Positions 16,729 through 25,913 are shown, counted from the stretch's first letter. The stretch: 64,000 nt of DNA from an uncultured Eggerthellaceae bacterium (GCA_934670115.1 CAKUOV010000004.1:1-64000), one strand, 5' to 3'. Numbers and translations: made by a program. Notes: generated from the letters alone by a model not told the origin.

Positions 16729-18363
16729 ATGGTTCAAAATCGTTTTCGAGAGGCATTTGAGTCAGGCTCATTCGTAGTAAGCGTCGAAGCTGTTCCCGGT
16801 AGGGGAGCGGTGGAGCCAGCCCAGATGAAAACGCTTGAAGAGGCGGTTGAGATTTGGAACACAGGGCTGGTTGACGCTATCTCTATCACCGATTCTCCCA
16901 GCGGTACGCCCGCTCTTCTTGCGGACTCTTTTGCAGCCGATCTGCTTTCCCGGGGAATTGCCCCCCTGGTTCACATGACCTGCAAAGACCGCAATCGCAA
17001 TCAGATTGAATCGCAGCTCTATGGCATGCAACGTGTGGGAATCGAAAACCTGCTGTGCATGACGGGCGATGCCCCCACTGGCGGCTGGATGGGCCAGGCG
17101 CGCCCGGTGTTCGACCTTGATCCCGTTACCATGACGCAGCTTGTCTGCGATATGAACGAAGGCATGGCATATCCGCGTGGCAAAAAGCTTGTGCGCACGC
17201 AGCCGTCCAATTTCTTCCCGGGTGCCGTGGTTTCTCCCTTCAAATGGACCGAAGGGGAAGTGTTCACGCAGTTCTATAAGCTGAAGAAGAAAGTTGCTGC
17301 CGGCGCGCGTTTCATTGTGAGCCAAGTGGGCTACGATGCGCGCAAGATGCAGGAAATGCTCATGCTTGTACGTGATGCCGGTATTGACGTCCCCTTGGTT
17401 GCAAACATTTTCGTGCTAAATGCGGGTACGGCGGCGTTCATGCATCGCGGTGGCGTTCCCGGCTGCGATGTGTCCGACGAGCTGCTGGAAGTAGTGCGCA
17501 CGGAAAAAGAACTGCCTGATGGCGGCGTTCAAGCGAATCTTGATTGTGCGGCGAAGCTTATTGCTGCGGCGCGCGGCATGGGTTATGCAGGTGCTCATAT
17601 CGGCGGCGCTCACGTGACAGCGGAAACGGTGAAATACCTGCTTGAAAAGGCGCAGGAGTACGCAAGCGACTGGCAGGCGGCGGCGCGCGATGTGATGTTT
17701 GCGCCCAAGACAAGCTTCTGGGTGTACAAGCAAGATCCCGAAACGCTTCTGAACTCCAACGAACGCAATTCCCCGGAAGGCGATCTTTTCGGCGACAAGG
17801 AGATTCGTGGAAACTATCGCATGTCGCGCGTCTTCCATAAGCTGGTGTTCGTGCCGGGAAGTCCCATTAACGCGGCGTTCAAGTCGGTCGTTGGCGGCAA
17901 AGACCGTAAGCGCGGGCAGCTGCGTCCCCATGGCATAGAGCATTTGAGTAAAGTTGCGCTGTATCACTGCATTGATTGCGGCGACTGCGGCTTATACGCG
18001 TGCGGCTATACGTGCCCCATGTCGCAGTGTCCCAAGTGCCAGCGTAATGGACCGTGCGGCGGCTCGCGCGATGGCTGGTGCGAGGTATTCCCTGGTGAGC
18101 GCTACTGCATTTGGTATAAGGCGTACCATCGCACGAAGCATTATGGGAAGGCCGAGAGCCTGGCGGACTACATTGTGCCGCCGAACCAGTGGGCCAACTG
18201 GCAGACCAGCCCGTGGGGCAACATGGTGGAAGGGCGCGACGGTTACGCGCGCCGTGAGTGGATGCCGGGCGTTTCCCCTGATCGTGAGTTTTTGGAAGGC
18301 CCCCAGGCGGCTCCCGACGCGCCGAAGCGTTACCCCGCCGACGCAAGCGAGCCCGAGGCGTAA
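16729..18363 (+). CDS. metF: Methylenetetrahydrofolate reductase with C-terminal cysteine-rich domain
   Basis: A 544-residue two-domain protein. Residues ~1-300 form a MetF-type TIM barrel (VSVEAVPGRGAVEPAQMK, LCMTGDAPTGGW, RFIVSQVGYD) that binds folate and flavin. Residues ~380-490 match the MTHFR C-terminal domain, with clustered cysteines CIDCGDCGLYACGYTCP and CPKCQRNGPCGG that probably bind Fe-S or zinc. It interconverts methylene- and methyl-THF, linking methyl groups from the corrinoid module to the folate pool and the Wood-Ljungdahl pathway. The start at 16729 follows AAGGAG; an earlier ATG five codons upstream lies inside that site. Two tandem terminators follow. Confidence 0.9.
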   Translation: MVQNRFREAFESGSFVVSVEAVPGRGAVEPAQMKTLEEAVEIWNTGLVDAISITDSPSGTPALLADSFAADLLSRGIAPLVHMTCKDRNRNQIESQLYGMQRVGIENLLCMTGDAPTGGWMGQARPVFDLDPVTMTQLVCDMNEGMAYPRGKKLVRTQPSNFFPGAVVSPFKWTEGEVFTQFYKLKKKVAAGARFIVSQVGYDARKMQEMLMLVRDAGIDVPLVANIFVLNAGTAAFMHRGGVPGCDVSDELLEVVRTEKELPDGGVQANLDCAAKLIAAARGMGYAGAHIGGAHVTAETVKYLLEKAQEYASDWQAAARDVMFAPKTSFWVYKQDPETLLNSNERNSPEGDLFGDKEIRGNYRMSRVFHKLVFVPGSPINAAFKSVVGGKDRKRGQLRPHGIEHLSKVALYHCIDCGDCGLYACGYTCPMSQCPKCQRNGPCGGSRDGWCEVFPGERYCIWYKAYHRTKHYGKAESLADYIVPPNQWANWQTSPWGNMVEGRDGYARREWMPGVSPDREFLEGPQAAPDAPKRYPADASEPEA

Positions 18364-18381
18364 CATCAAGGTTCACCTTAC

Positions 18382-18413
18382 AAGCCAGCGTACCGTGCGT
18401 ACGCTGGCTTTTT
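18382..18413 (+). terminator. Intrinsic terminator after metF (first)
   Basis: A perfect stem AAGCCAGCGTAC / GTACGCTGGCTT with a 5-base loop and a T-run. A near copy follows 40 bases downstream. Confidence 0.85.
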
Positions 18414-18452
18414 GATGGTGCTCTCTTGGCTCTGTGCCTCGCCCTCCCGTCT

Positions 18453-18480
18453 CAGCGTGCCGCGCGTGCGCTGGCTTTTT
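18453..18480 (+). terminator. Intrinsic terminator after metF (second)
   Basis: Stem CAGCGTGC / GCGTGCGCTG with wobble pairs, followed by GCTTTTT. It is similar in sequence to the first terminator, suggesting local duplication. Confidence 0.65.
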
Positions 18481-18557
18481 CTTCCCTGACATGCCCTTCT
18501 TTACATTTGCTTTCCTTTTAGGGGTGGAATGTCAAAATAATGCAACGGAGGCAAAAA

Positions 18558-18581
18558 TATTCTATCTTTCGGTATAGAATA
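18558..18581. promoter_or_regulatory. Perfect dyad upstream of the methyltransferase gene
   Basis: TATTCTAT-N8-ATAGAATA, a perfect 8-bp inverted repeat about 90 bases upstream of the methyltransferase ATG. It could be an operator of the PocR-AraC protein or another regulator, or a small leader hairpin. There is no T-run, so it is not a terminator. Confidence 0.4.
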
Positions 18582-18670
18582 GCTACAAGAAGTTTTGCGC
18601 CTGCGACAAGAGTCGCCGGGGTGAAAACTAAGAAGATCGTGCAAACGAGCACACGAAAGGGAGGATTCCT

Positions 18671-19513
18671 ATGATCGGTGAAGATTCTGATCGTCCGGTT
18701 TACATCATCGCTGAGAAAATCAATGGCTTCGTACCCCGTACGGGTAAGGCTGTTGAAGAGGGCGATGCAGAGTACATCAAGGAAATCGCTATTGCTCAGA
18801 CCGAAGCTGGCGCAGACTACCTGGACTGCAGCCCTGCTACCACCAACGGCTTTGGTGACAACCTGGAGACCATGACCTGGCTGGTTAACCTGATCCAGGA
18901 AGTCGTTGACACCCCCATTACGCTGGACAGCCCCAACGTTGACGTGCTGCTGGAAGCCATGAAGCTCTGCAAGGTTCCTGGTATGATCAACTCCGCTTCT
19001 CTGTGCGAAGGCAAGGTTGACAAGGTATTCCCCGTTATCGCTGGTACCGACTGGAAGTGCGTTATCATGCTCGACGACGATGAGCGCGGTATTCCTTCCG
19101 ACGCTGCTGGTCGTATTGACAACTTCCGCAAGGTCATGAAGAAGGCCGAAGAGTACGGCGTAGATGCTGATCAGCTGTTCTTCGATCCGCTGGTAGAGAC
19201 GCTGGGCACCAACGACCAGTCCTTCATCTGCTTCGCTGAAGTTTGCCGTGCTATCACGGAAGAGGCTCCCGAGGCTCACATCACCTCTGGTCTGTCCAAC
19301 ATCTCCTTCAACATGCCTTCTCGTAAGCATATCAACATCCCGTTCATGATTCTCTCCATGTTCAACGGTATGGACTCCGCTATTGTTGACCCGCTGAACC
19401 GCGACATGATGGGCTGCATCTACGGTGCAAGCGCTCTGATGGGCAACGATGAATTCTGCATGGAGTACATCGACGCTTACCGCGAAGATCGTTTCGGCGT
19501 TCAGAAGAAGTAG
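18671..19513 (+). CDS. Methyltetrahydrofolate:corrinoid methyltransferase (MT-II type)
   Basis: A 280-residue pterin-binding TIM-barrel protein related to AcsE/MeTr and to the MT-II components of O-demethylases. Features are IIAEKINGFVPRTG at the N-terminus, DYLDCSPAT (the pterin-binding 'DIN' strand position), PITLDSPNVD, and the GLSNISFNMPSRKHIN segment that in this family contacts folate. It transfers methyl between a corrinoid protein and THF. GGGAGGATTCCT precedes the ATG. It is a diverged paralogue of the AcsE at 34089 and probably serves the corrinoid protein at 15895 rather than the acetyl-CoA synthase system. Confidence 0.85.
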   Translation: MIGEDSDRPVYIIAEKINGFVPRTGKAVEEGDAEYIKEIAIAQTEAGADYLDCSPATTNGFGDNLETMTWLVNLIQEVVDTPITLDSPNVDVLLEAMKLCKVPGMINSASLCEGKVDKVFPVIAGTDWKCVIMLDDDERGIPSDAAGRIDNFRKVMKKAEEYGVDADQLFFDPLVETLGTNDQSFICFAEVCRAITEEAPEAHITSGLSNISFNMPSRKHINIPFMILSMFNGMDSAIVDPLNRDMMGCIYGASALMGNDEFCMEYIDAYREDRFGVQKK

Positions 19514-19542
19514 TTTCGGTTTCTCGAAATACTGATAGTTGC

Positions 19543-19573
19543 GAGGAGGCAGTCTCGAAAGAGGCTGCCTCCT
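19543..19573 (+). terminator. Hairpin after the methyltransferase gene
   Basis: GAGGAGGCAG / CTGCCTCCTC with four further pairs and a GAAA tetraloop, 30 bases after the stop. It is a very stable stem but lacks a proper T-run, so it may protect the 3' end or terminate inefficiently. Confidence 0.55.
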
Positions 19574-19666
19574 CTGTGTTTGGCGTAAGCCATACCGTCC
19601 AACTTGCGCCGTTCCCAAGGGCCAGCTATTCGAGGCTGACCCTTTTTTTGCATTTGGGCGAGGGTT

Positions 19667-22345
19667 TTACTCCTGCGTTTTAAGGGCAAGGGCGAGCGGT
19701 ACGTTCTTGATGCGACGGGCGTGGAAGTACGCCACAAGTGCGTAGCAGGCAATACCAAGGACCACTTCCAGGGCAAGGCGCTCAATGGGAAGCGCCATGA
19801 CGAAATTGCCGTTGTAGCGTATGAATACCACCTTCAGCAAAAGCGTGAGCGCTTCGATGATAAGCGGGATAACGGCAATAAGCGATACGACAACAACCTC
19901 GGTGATTGAACGCAGATACAGTTGGTTGATTTCTTTATTGGTGCAACCGAACACTTTCATGTAAGAAATGGCGCGGGCACTGCGCTCTATGATTGTCTTT
20001 GTGAGCAGATACATCAATACAATGAAGATGGCAACGGATACTCCCACTAAAAGCTGCATCATGCCTCCCATGGAGTCTTCCATTTGCGCGCCTATTTTAT
20101 CCATTTGCTCGGGGGTTATGTCGTTGGCAAGATACCGCGCGTCGAAGTCAAGGGGCATATCGGATAGATATCCGCTGAAATAATCGGCGTCGTTTCCCAT
20201 AAGGGTGTTTACCGTATCGAACGGCGCATATACGTCCATGGTGCCGCTGTTGCCCCATGTCGAGCCAATAGTGAACGTATAAGTCTTGTTTTCGTACTTG
20301 TCGTAAAGATCAACGGTATCGCCCACGGAAAGATCGAACTTCATCATAAAGCCCCGACCAGCAGCAACGGTGTTGTTGTCAAGCTGCAAATCGGTATAGT
20401 AGCGGGAGTTCGGTTGTATACCGTACAAGTTCACGCTTTCCCAGCCAGCATCGTTTCCGCGATTGTATTCCAGTGCGGAAACAACAAATTTCTCTGCTTG
20501 GGCAATTGCCGCAGCACTGTTTTCAACGCTGTTTACTATGTTGGCATCTTCATCGATTTCGGAAGCATCTTTTAGCAGCGAGAAGAATTCGTTTTTGGAA
20601 AGGCCGCCCAGGTCAACGCCGTTCAACCCAAGGTCGGAAAGGCTGATGTCACTGAAGTCGATCGCGTCAAAATCAAGATTGTCGGCGTTGACGCTGTCTG
20701 CATTGAACGTTGTCAAATCAACCACGCCAAGTCCGCACGACGTTAAATCTACGCGCGTCGATTGCGCGAGCATGCTCTCTTTTATGCGCTCTTCAATGCG
20801 GTTTTCAAGTACGTCGGCAAGCTTGTCTTCCACCTCGTCTTCATCGATTTCAGATAGGTCAACTGCATCCGCGAGCTTCAAGGCAGCGGCGTATTGCGTA
20901 CGCTCATCGTCCGTTCCTTCCAGTTCAACAGGGGTTTTCAAGGTATATGTATGCTCTGATACCAAGCTTGTGGCAAGCGATGATGCATAGCTGTTAACGG
21001 TGGGCAGCATGCAGAAGCCGAAGAGCAGCAGAAGGGAGGCGAACATGATGCCCAAAAATAGCGTTGCGAAATGCGAAATGTTGCGGCCGAACACGCGCAA
21101 GCGGAAGCGGCGCACGAAGCTCAGCTTTTCGGGAAGACGGCTGCCGCCCTTGCGCGCACGTTTTGACGTTTCGCGCCGCAGGAATTGCAGGGGAGTGCAG
21201 CGCAGCTTTCTTGCAATGCCGATAAGCGTTACAACAACAAGAACCGCCAAGGGAAGCAGCGTGGATTGCGCGAAAACGCCCCAGTCCCATATGGTGTGGT
21301 AAGGCGGCAGGCTGTAGCTGTTGTAATACAAATCCGACATCTTCTTGATAAGGAACGCATACCCTAGCATATTGCCAATAACGGCGCCTGCAACGCCTGA
21401 GAAAAGCGGCAACGCAAGGTAGTGCATGAGAATCTCGCGCTTGCGGTATCCCGATGCAAGTAGCGTGCCAATAACGGCGCTTTCTTCGTCGATGGTGGAT
21501 GACGTGAGCACAACGAATACGAACGACAGAATGGCGATAAGCAGGTACATGAGCGTCATCCACATAACGCTGTCGCCTTCGATATCGTCTTCGGCGTATC
21601 CAATTCCGTTGTTGGCATCGCGATCAAGAAATTCAGAGAGCGCCACGCTGTTGTCTTCAAGGACGTCAAGCATGTCTTGTTCGAAATCGGAACGTTGCGC
21701 GTCGGTCAGGCTGCGATCATTTATGATGAAAGAATAGGTATATGCGCAGTTGGGGCTCTTAAGTGATGCGAATCCTTCGGAGGAAACTTGCGCTACGCTG
21801 AACGTTTGCGCGTTGAACACGAAATCGGTGTTTTTCTCGAACATTGCTTGATAGTCGGACAGCGACATAATGCCCGACACGGTGAAGGCGCGCCCCTCAA
21901 CTTGAACGGTGTTACCTACCTGGATGCTGTTATTGTTGCAAAACACGCGATCAAGCGCTATCTCGTTATCCGCTTGAGGGGCCGTTCCTTCGAAATAAGC
22001 GGGAAGATCAATCTGCTCGCGATTGGTGTACACGCGCGCAGTCATATCGGCGTCGGACGATTCGATTTTCAGCGAGGTGTCATAGCTGAAATTCGGATAG
22101 ATGGTTACACCCAGATTTTCGATTTCATTGAGAATGGAGTTGCTAACGGGGAAATTTGCGGTGAAGCGGCCATCTTCGATATGGTAATCGTCATCTACGG
22201 TGCTCAAGATGCGCTTCATAGACGAGCTGGCCATAAGAAAGCCCGCCACCAGGGAAATCGACAAAACAAGAAGCAAAATGATACCCATCCATTTGCCAGG
22301 GTTGTGCCGAAATTCGCGCGGCAGGCGTTTATTCAAAGGAGACAT
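19667..22345 (-). CDS. ABC transporter permease, two FtsX domains
   Basis: An 892-residue MacB/FtsX-type permease. There is an N-terminal membrane helix after PREFRHNPGKWMG, a large extracytoplasmic domain, a first FtsX block of membrane helices at about residues 265-385, a second helix near 425-450, a long polar acidic domain, and a final FtsX block in the last ~130 residues. Such permeases drive mechanotransmission or export of peptides and lipoproteins rather than bulk import. The start at 22345 follows TAGGAGG. The ATPase gene ends 11 bases upstream, so the two form an operon. Confidence 0.88.
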   Translation of the reverse strand: MSPLNKRLPREFRHNPGKWMGIILLLVLSISLVAGFLMASSSMKRILSTVDDDYHIEDGRFTANFPVSNSILNEIENLGVTIYPNFSYDTSLKIESSDADMTARVYTNREQIDLPAYFEGTAPQADNEIALDRVFCNNNSIQVGNTVQVEGRAFTVSGIMSLSDYQAMFEKNTDFVFNAQTFSVAQVSSEGFASLKSPNCAYTYSFIINDRSLTDAQRSDFEQDMLDVLEDNSVALSEFLDRDANNGIGYAEDDIEGDSVMWMTLMYLLIAILSFVFVVLTSSTIDEESAVIGTLLASGYRKREILMHYLALPLFSGVAGAVIGNMLGYAFLIKKMSDLYYNSYSLPPYHTIWDWGVFAQSTLLPLAVLVVVTLIGIARKLRCTPLQFLRRETSKRARKGGSRLPEKLSFVRRFRLRVFGRNISHFATLFLGIMFASLLLLFGFCMLPTVNSYASSLATSLVSEHTYTLKTPVELEGTDDERTQYAAALKLADAVDLSEIDEDEVEDKLADVLENRIEERIKESMLAQSTRVDLTSCGLGVVDLTTFNADSVNADNLDFDAIDFSDISLSDLGLNGVDLGGLSKNEFFSLLKDASEIDEDANIVNSVENSAAAIAQAEKFVVSALEYNRGNDAGWESVNLYGIQPNSRYYTDLQLDNNTVAAGRGFMMKFDLSVGDTVDLYDKYENKTYTFTIGSTWGNSGTMDVYAPFDTVNTLMGNDADYFSGYLSDMPLDFDARYLANDITPEQMDKIGAQMEDSMGGMMQLLVGVSVAIFIVLMYLLTKTIIERSARAISYMKVFGCTNKEINQLYLRSITEVVVVSLIAVIPLIIEALTLLLKVVFIRYNGNFVMALPIERLALEVVLGIACYALVAYFHARRIKNVPLALALKTQE

Positions 22346-22356
22346 TGCCACGCCTC

Positions 22357-23082
22357 CTACCAGGACAAATCGCACGCAGCGACGGGGGAGTTATTGATCT
22401 CGTTTTCAATGATTTGCCCATCACGCAGGCGAAGGATGCGGTGGGCCATGTTCTTAATGGCATCGTTGTGCGTGACAATAACAACAGTGCAGCCGTATTG
22501 TTTGTTTACGCTTTCAATAAGTGCCAAGATTTCCTTTGAAGTCTTGTAATCCAACGCACCGGTGGGCTCATCGCAGAGCAGAAGGCCGGGGTTTTTAACC
22601 AGAGCACGACCAATCGCACAGCGCTGCTGCTGACCACCTGAAATCTGTGAAGGGAATTTATTGCGATGCTCCCACAGGCCCAGCGATTTGAGCAGGTCAT
22701 CCAAATCAAGGGGGTTTGACGAGATGTGCTTGCAGACTTCAATATTTTCACGCACGGTCAAATCGCCCACCAAGTTGTAAAACTGGAAAACAAATCCCAG
22801 TTCACGACGGCGATATTCGCCCAATTGGCGATCGTTTAAGCGGACAAGGTCGACGCCGGCAATGCGAACCGAACCGCCATCGGCGCTCTCAAGACCGCCG
22901 ACGATGTTCAGGAACGTTGATTTTCCCGAACCAGAAGGACCTAAAAGTACACAGATTTCGCCTTTATCGATGGATACGTTTATACCTTTGAGCACTTCAA
23001 GACGCGCATCGCCTTCGCCATAGTGTTTGCGAAGGCCTTCGATGCGCATATATGGTTGGTCGGCTTCTCGTGTTTTTGTCAT
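22357..23082 (-). CDS. ABC transporter ATP-binding protein (LolD/MacB type)
   Basis: A 241-residue ATPase with Walker A GPSGSGKST, the Q-loop region FVFQFYNLVGDLTV, signature ISGGQQQRCAIGRALV, Walker B LLCDEPTGALD and the H-loop IVTHND. ELGFVFQFYNL and TGALD are typical of the MacB/LolD/FtsE group, which pairs with FtsX-type permeases such as the one encoded directly downstream. AAGGAG precedes the ATG at 23082; an alternative start 10 codons upstream has no site. Confidence 0.93.
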   Translation of the reverse strand: MTKTREADQPYMRIEGLRKHYGEGDARLEVLKGINVSIDKGEICVLLGPSGSGKSTFLNIVGGLESADGGSVRIAGVDLVRLNDRQLGEYRRRELGFVFQFYNLVGDLTVRENIEVCKHISSNPLDLDDLLKSLGLWEHRNKFPSQISGGQQQRCAIGRALVKNPGLLLCDEPTGALDYKTSKEILALIESVNKQYGCTVVIVTHNDAIKNMAHRILRLRDGQIIENEINNSPVAACDLSW

Positions 23083-23255
23083 AGGTACTCCTTGTTTTTG
23101 TTCGAGCAACAAATCAATGTTTCGAATAAGAAACTTTTTTATGTTGTTTATTAGCTCTAGCTATCTTTTTCCCGCATTTTAATCATTTTTCGATAAAATG
23201 TTAGATGTTGTTAACAAAAGAGCAATAAAGCTCAAAAAAGAGAAAGGGGTCGGTT

Positions 23256-23522
23256 ATGCATCCGGCAATTCTGGTAGGCGCAGGTTTTCTGGCAGGTACG
23301 GCAGGCGTTAAGGCGGTTACGTCCAAAACGGCGCGTAAGATTTATGTGAAAGGCCTGGTTCAGAGCCTGAAGGCAAAGGAGAACTGCGAGTCCCTGGTTG
23401 AAGAAGCCAAAGCCCAGTTCGATGATCTCATGGCAGAAGCGGAGTATCAGGCAAAAGGTGCCGAAGAAGGCGCTGAAGAAGCTGCCGCTCCGTGTGAATG
23501 TGCGCAGGACAAGGCGGAGTAG
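23256..23522 (+). CDS. Small DUF6110-like partner of the P-type ATPase
   Basis: An 88-residue protein with a glycine-rich hydrophobic N-terminus (PAILVGAGFLAGTAGVKAV) that could insert in a membrane, an amphipathic helical middle and an acidic Glu/Ala tail with CEC near the end. GAAAGGGGTCGGTT precedes the ATG. It is 12 bases upstream of the P-type ATPase gene. Small proteins of this style are found next to metal ATPases in anaerobic Gram-positives; I recall the DUF6110 label but cannot verify it here. A metal-delivery or regulatory role is inferred from context only. Confidence 0.6.
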   Translation: MHPAILVGAGFLAGTAGVKAVTSKTARKIYVKGLVQSLKAKENCESLVEEAKAQFDDLMAEAEYQAKGAEEGAEEAAAPCECAQDKAE

Positions 23523-23534
23523 GCGAGCTGGATT

Positions 23535-25655
23535 ATGCGCTATTCCGTAATAAGCAGCATACCAGGGCGTGTTCGCCTGGATCTGCACGGAAAAATACCC
23601 GAAGCACATGCTGTTGCCATTGAGGAGCTTCTTGGCAAACAGTGCTTCGTGACGAAATGCGTGGTGTATCCGCGCATCGGGGCGGTTGCCGTGTGCTATC
23701 GGGCGACAAAAGATATGTCGCTCGATGAATCGCGGCAAGCGCTTTTGCGCGAAGTGAGCCAGATGCAGCGGGGTCAAATCGAGCGGTGGAAGCCTGAAGA
23801 TTCGCTTGCTTTGGCGCCGCGACCCAGGCATTTGTTCTCTGTTCTGGCAAATATGACGTTGTGGCATTTCTGCCGGAGCATGTTTTTGCCGCAACCGGTA
23901 AAAATGGTGCTGCGTGCCATTCATGCTGTGCCGTTTTTCCGCGCCGCATGGGCATCGCTGCGTGCGCGTCGTCTTGACGTTCCCGTGCTGGATGCTGCTG
24001 CAATTGCCATGGGCTTCATGCAGGGCAACGGTGCGAGTGCTGGTCGTTCCATGTACTTGCTGCATGTTGCCGATGCTCTGGAGGATTACACGCAGCGTCG
24101 TTCCGAGTGCAGTTTGGCGCAAAGCCTTATGGCTATTCCAACGGCGGCGCGCAAGCTTGATGGCGATTTGGAGATTGAAGTCCCGCTTGACCAGCTTAAT
24201 CAGGGCGATGTGGTAGTTGCGCGTTTGGGAGATTCCATTCCCGTTGATGGCAAAGTCATAAGCGGTCAGGCGGCAGTGAACCAAAGCTCGCTTACCGGCG
24301 AGCCGCTTGCTATCATGCGCACGCAGGGCGATACCGTGTATGCCGGTACGGCGGTGGAAGATGGCGAGATTTGCATTCTTGTCACGGGTGACCCCAAGGC
24401 AAGCAAGATTCGATCCATTGTCGCGCTTATGGAGCAATCGGAAGCTATGAAGTCGGCAACGCAGAAACGCATTGAAAGCATGGCTGACAAGCTTGTTCCG
24501 TGGAATTTCCTGTTGGCGGGCGTGGTGGCGCTTACCACGCGCAATCTTTCGAAAACGGCTGCGGCGCTTATGGTTGATTACTCCTGCGCGCTGAAGCTCT
24601 CGGGCTCTATTGCCGTTATGGCGGCGCAGCGTGAAAGCGCCAAGCACGGCTTTATCGTCAAGGGATCGCGTTACTTTGAGGCAATGGCTGAAGCCGACGT
24701 CATTGTGTTCGATAAGACGGGAACGCTTACCGCAGCAGAGCCAAGCGTATGCCGTGTTGAGTCCTATTGCGAAGAAACGACTGATGAGATTCTTCGTTTG
24801 GCAGCATGTTTTGAAGAGCATTTCCCGCATCCTGTGGCGCGTGCTGTGGTCAATGCGGCGTTGGAAAAGGGCTTGGAGCATCGTGAGCGCCATGCAGAAG
24901 TGGAATACATCATTGCGCACGGTATCGCGTCAAGCATTGATGGAAAACGCGCTGTTATTGGTAGCGAGCATTTTGTTCTGGAAGATGAGCACATTGCTAT
25001 CTCTGATGAGATTCTTGAGAAGATTCACGTCACAGCAAATGGCGCTTCTCCCTTGTTGATGGCGATTGACGGTGTTTTAGCGGGTGTTATCTACATTGAG
25101 GATCCGTTGAAGCCAGGCACAAAAGAAGTGGTGGATCAGCTGCGTGCTGAAGGCTTCAAGCGCATTATCATGCTTACGGGTGATAATGCGAGTGCTGCTC
25201 AAAAGGCTGCAGAAGCAGCGGGCGTGGACGAATTCCGGGCGAATCTTCTTCCCGAGGACAAGCACGCTCTGGTAAGTAAGCTACAAGAAGAAGGTTATAA
25301 GGTTGCCATGATTGGCGACGGTGTGAACGATGCGCCCGCTTTGGCGGCAGCGCACGTGAGCATTGCGATGAGCGGTGGCAGTGCTGTGGCACGCGAAGCA
25401 GCCGATATTTCGCTTGTTTCCGACAACTTAGGCGCGCTGGTGGAGCTGCGTAAGCTGTGCCGTGCTTTGCAGGCGCGTATGGCAGCAGGGTATCGATTCA
25501 CCATTGGTTTTAACTCACTGCTTTTGGCGTTAGGTATTGGCGGCGTGATTTCGCCGCAGGCTTCGTCGGCTGCCCACAATGGCTCGACGATTGCGCTTTC
25601 CGCGCTGAATGCGCGACCGTATTTACCTGCAGAAACGTCGGAACGTGCTGATTAA
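23535..25655 (+). CDS. Heavy-metal P1B-type ATPase
   Basis: A 706-residue metal pump. Residues 1-80 look like a degenerate ferredoxin-like metal-binding domain without a CxxC. The actuator loop LTGEPLA lies near residue 255, the phosphorylation site DKTGTLT near 395, and the hinge GDGVNDAPAL near 595. The transmembrane metal-site segment reads DYSCALKLS instead of the usual CPC/SPC/TPC, so the transported ion is not predictable from known rules. It is preceded by a small partner gene and followed by a palindromic repeat. It exports a transition metal from the cytoplasm, by family. Confidence 0.88.
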   Translation: MRYSVISSIPGRVRLDLHGKIPEAHAVAIEELLGKQCFVTKCVVYPRIGAVAVCYRATKDMSLDESRQALLREVSQMQRGQIERWKPEDSLALAPRPRHLFSVLANMTLWHFCRSMFLPQPVKMVLRAIHAVPFFRAAWASLRARRLDVPVLDAAAIAMGFMQGNGASAGRSMYLLHVADALEDYTQRRSECSLAQSLMAIPTAARKLDGDLEIEVPLDQLNQGDVVVARLGDSIPVDGKVISGQAAVNQSSLTGEPLAIMRTQGDTVYAGTAVEDGEICILVTGDPKASKIRSIVALMEQSEAMKSATQKRIESMADKLVPWNFLLAGVVALTTRNLSKTAAALMVDYSCALKLSGSIAVMAAQRESAKHGFIVKGSRYFEAMAEADVIVFDKTGTLTAAEPSVCRVESYCEETTDEILRLAACFEEHFPHPVARAVVNAALEKGLEHRERHAEVEYIIAHGIASSIDGKRAVIGSEHFVLEDEHIAISDEILEKIHVTANGASPLLMAIDGVLAGVIYIEDPLKPGTKEVVDQLRAEGFKRIIMLTGDNASAAQKAAEAAGVDEFRANLLPEDKHALVSKLQEEGYKVAMIGDGVNDAPALAAAHVSIAMSGGSAVAREAADISLVSDNLGALVELRKLCRALQARMAAGYRFTIGFNSLLLALGIGGVISPQASSAAHNGSTIALSALNARPYLPAETSERAD

Positions 25656-25711
25656 GAGTGCACTGCGATTTTATCGAAAGGCAAACGCAGGTAAAATCAA
25701 GAAGACGTAGA

Positions 25712-25831
25712 AAGGCAGCCTAGGGAGGGCATTCACCTCACGACTCCGCCTGGATAATGCTTCATTGAGCTTGTGAATCGCTCAACTTATCCAGGCGTCG
25801 CAGTTCGGTTCAACCCTCCTTAGGTTGCCTT
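25712..25831. repeat. Double-arm palindromic element, copy 2
   Basis: A 120-bp element. Outer arms AAGGCAGCCTAGGGAGGG and CCCTCCTTAGGTTGCCTT pair over 18 bp with two G-U-compatible differences. The internal strands CTCACGACTCCG and CGTCGCAGTTCGG are identical to copy 1, and the inner stem CCTGGATAA / TTATCCAGG is perfect. Compared with copy 1 the stems have changed sequence on both sides. ATTCAC near the 5' arm can also pair with GTGAAT in the loop. Confidence 0.85.
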
Positions 25832-25913
25832 CTTGTTGCTTGTGCGGCGACGCACGATGTTCTCCGCTGGTAAAACGAGCGCGTGTGACATTTAAGGACT
25901 TTTTAAAAGGCGG

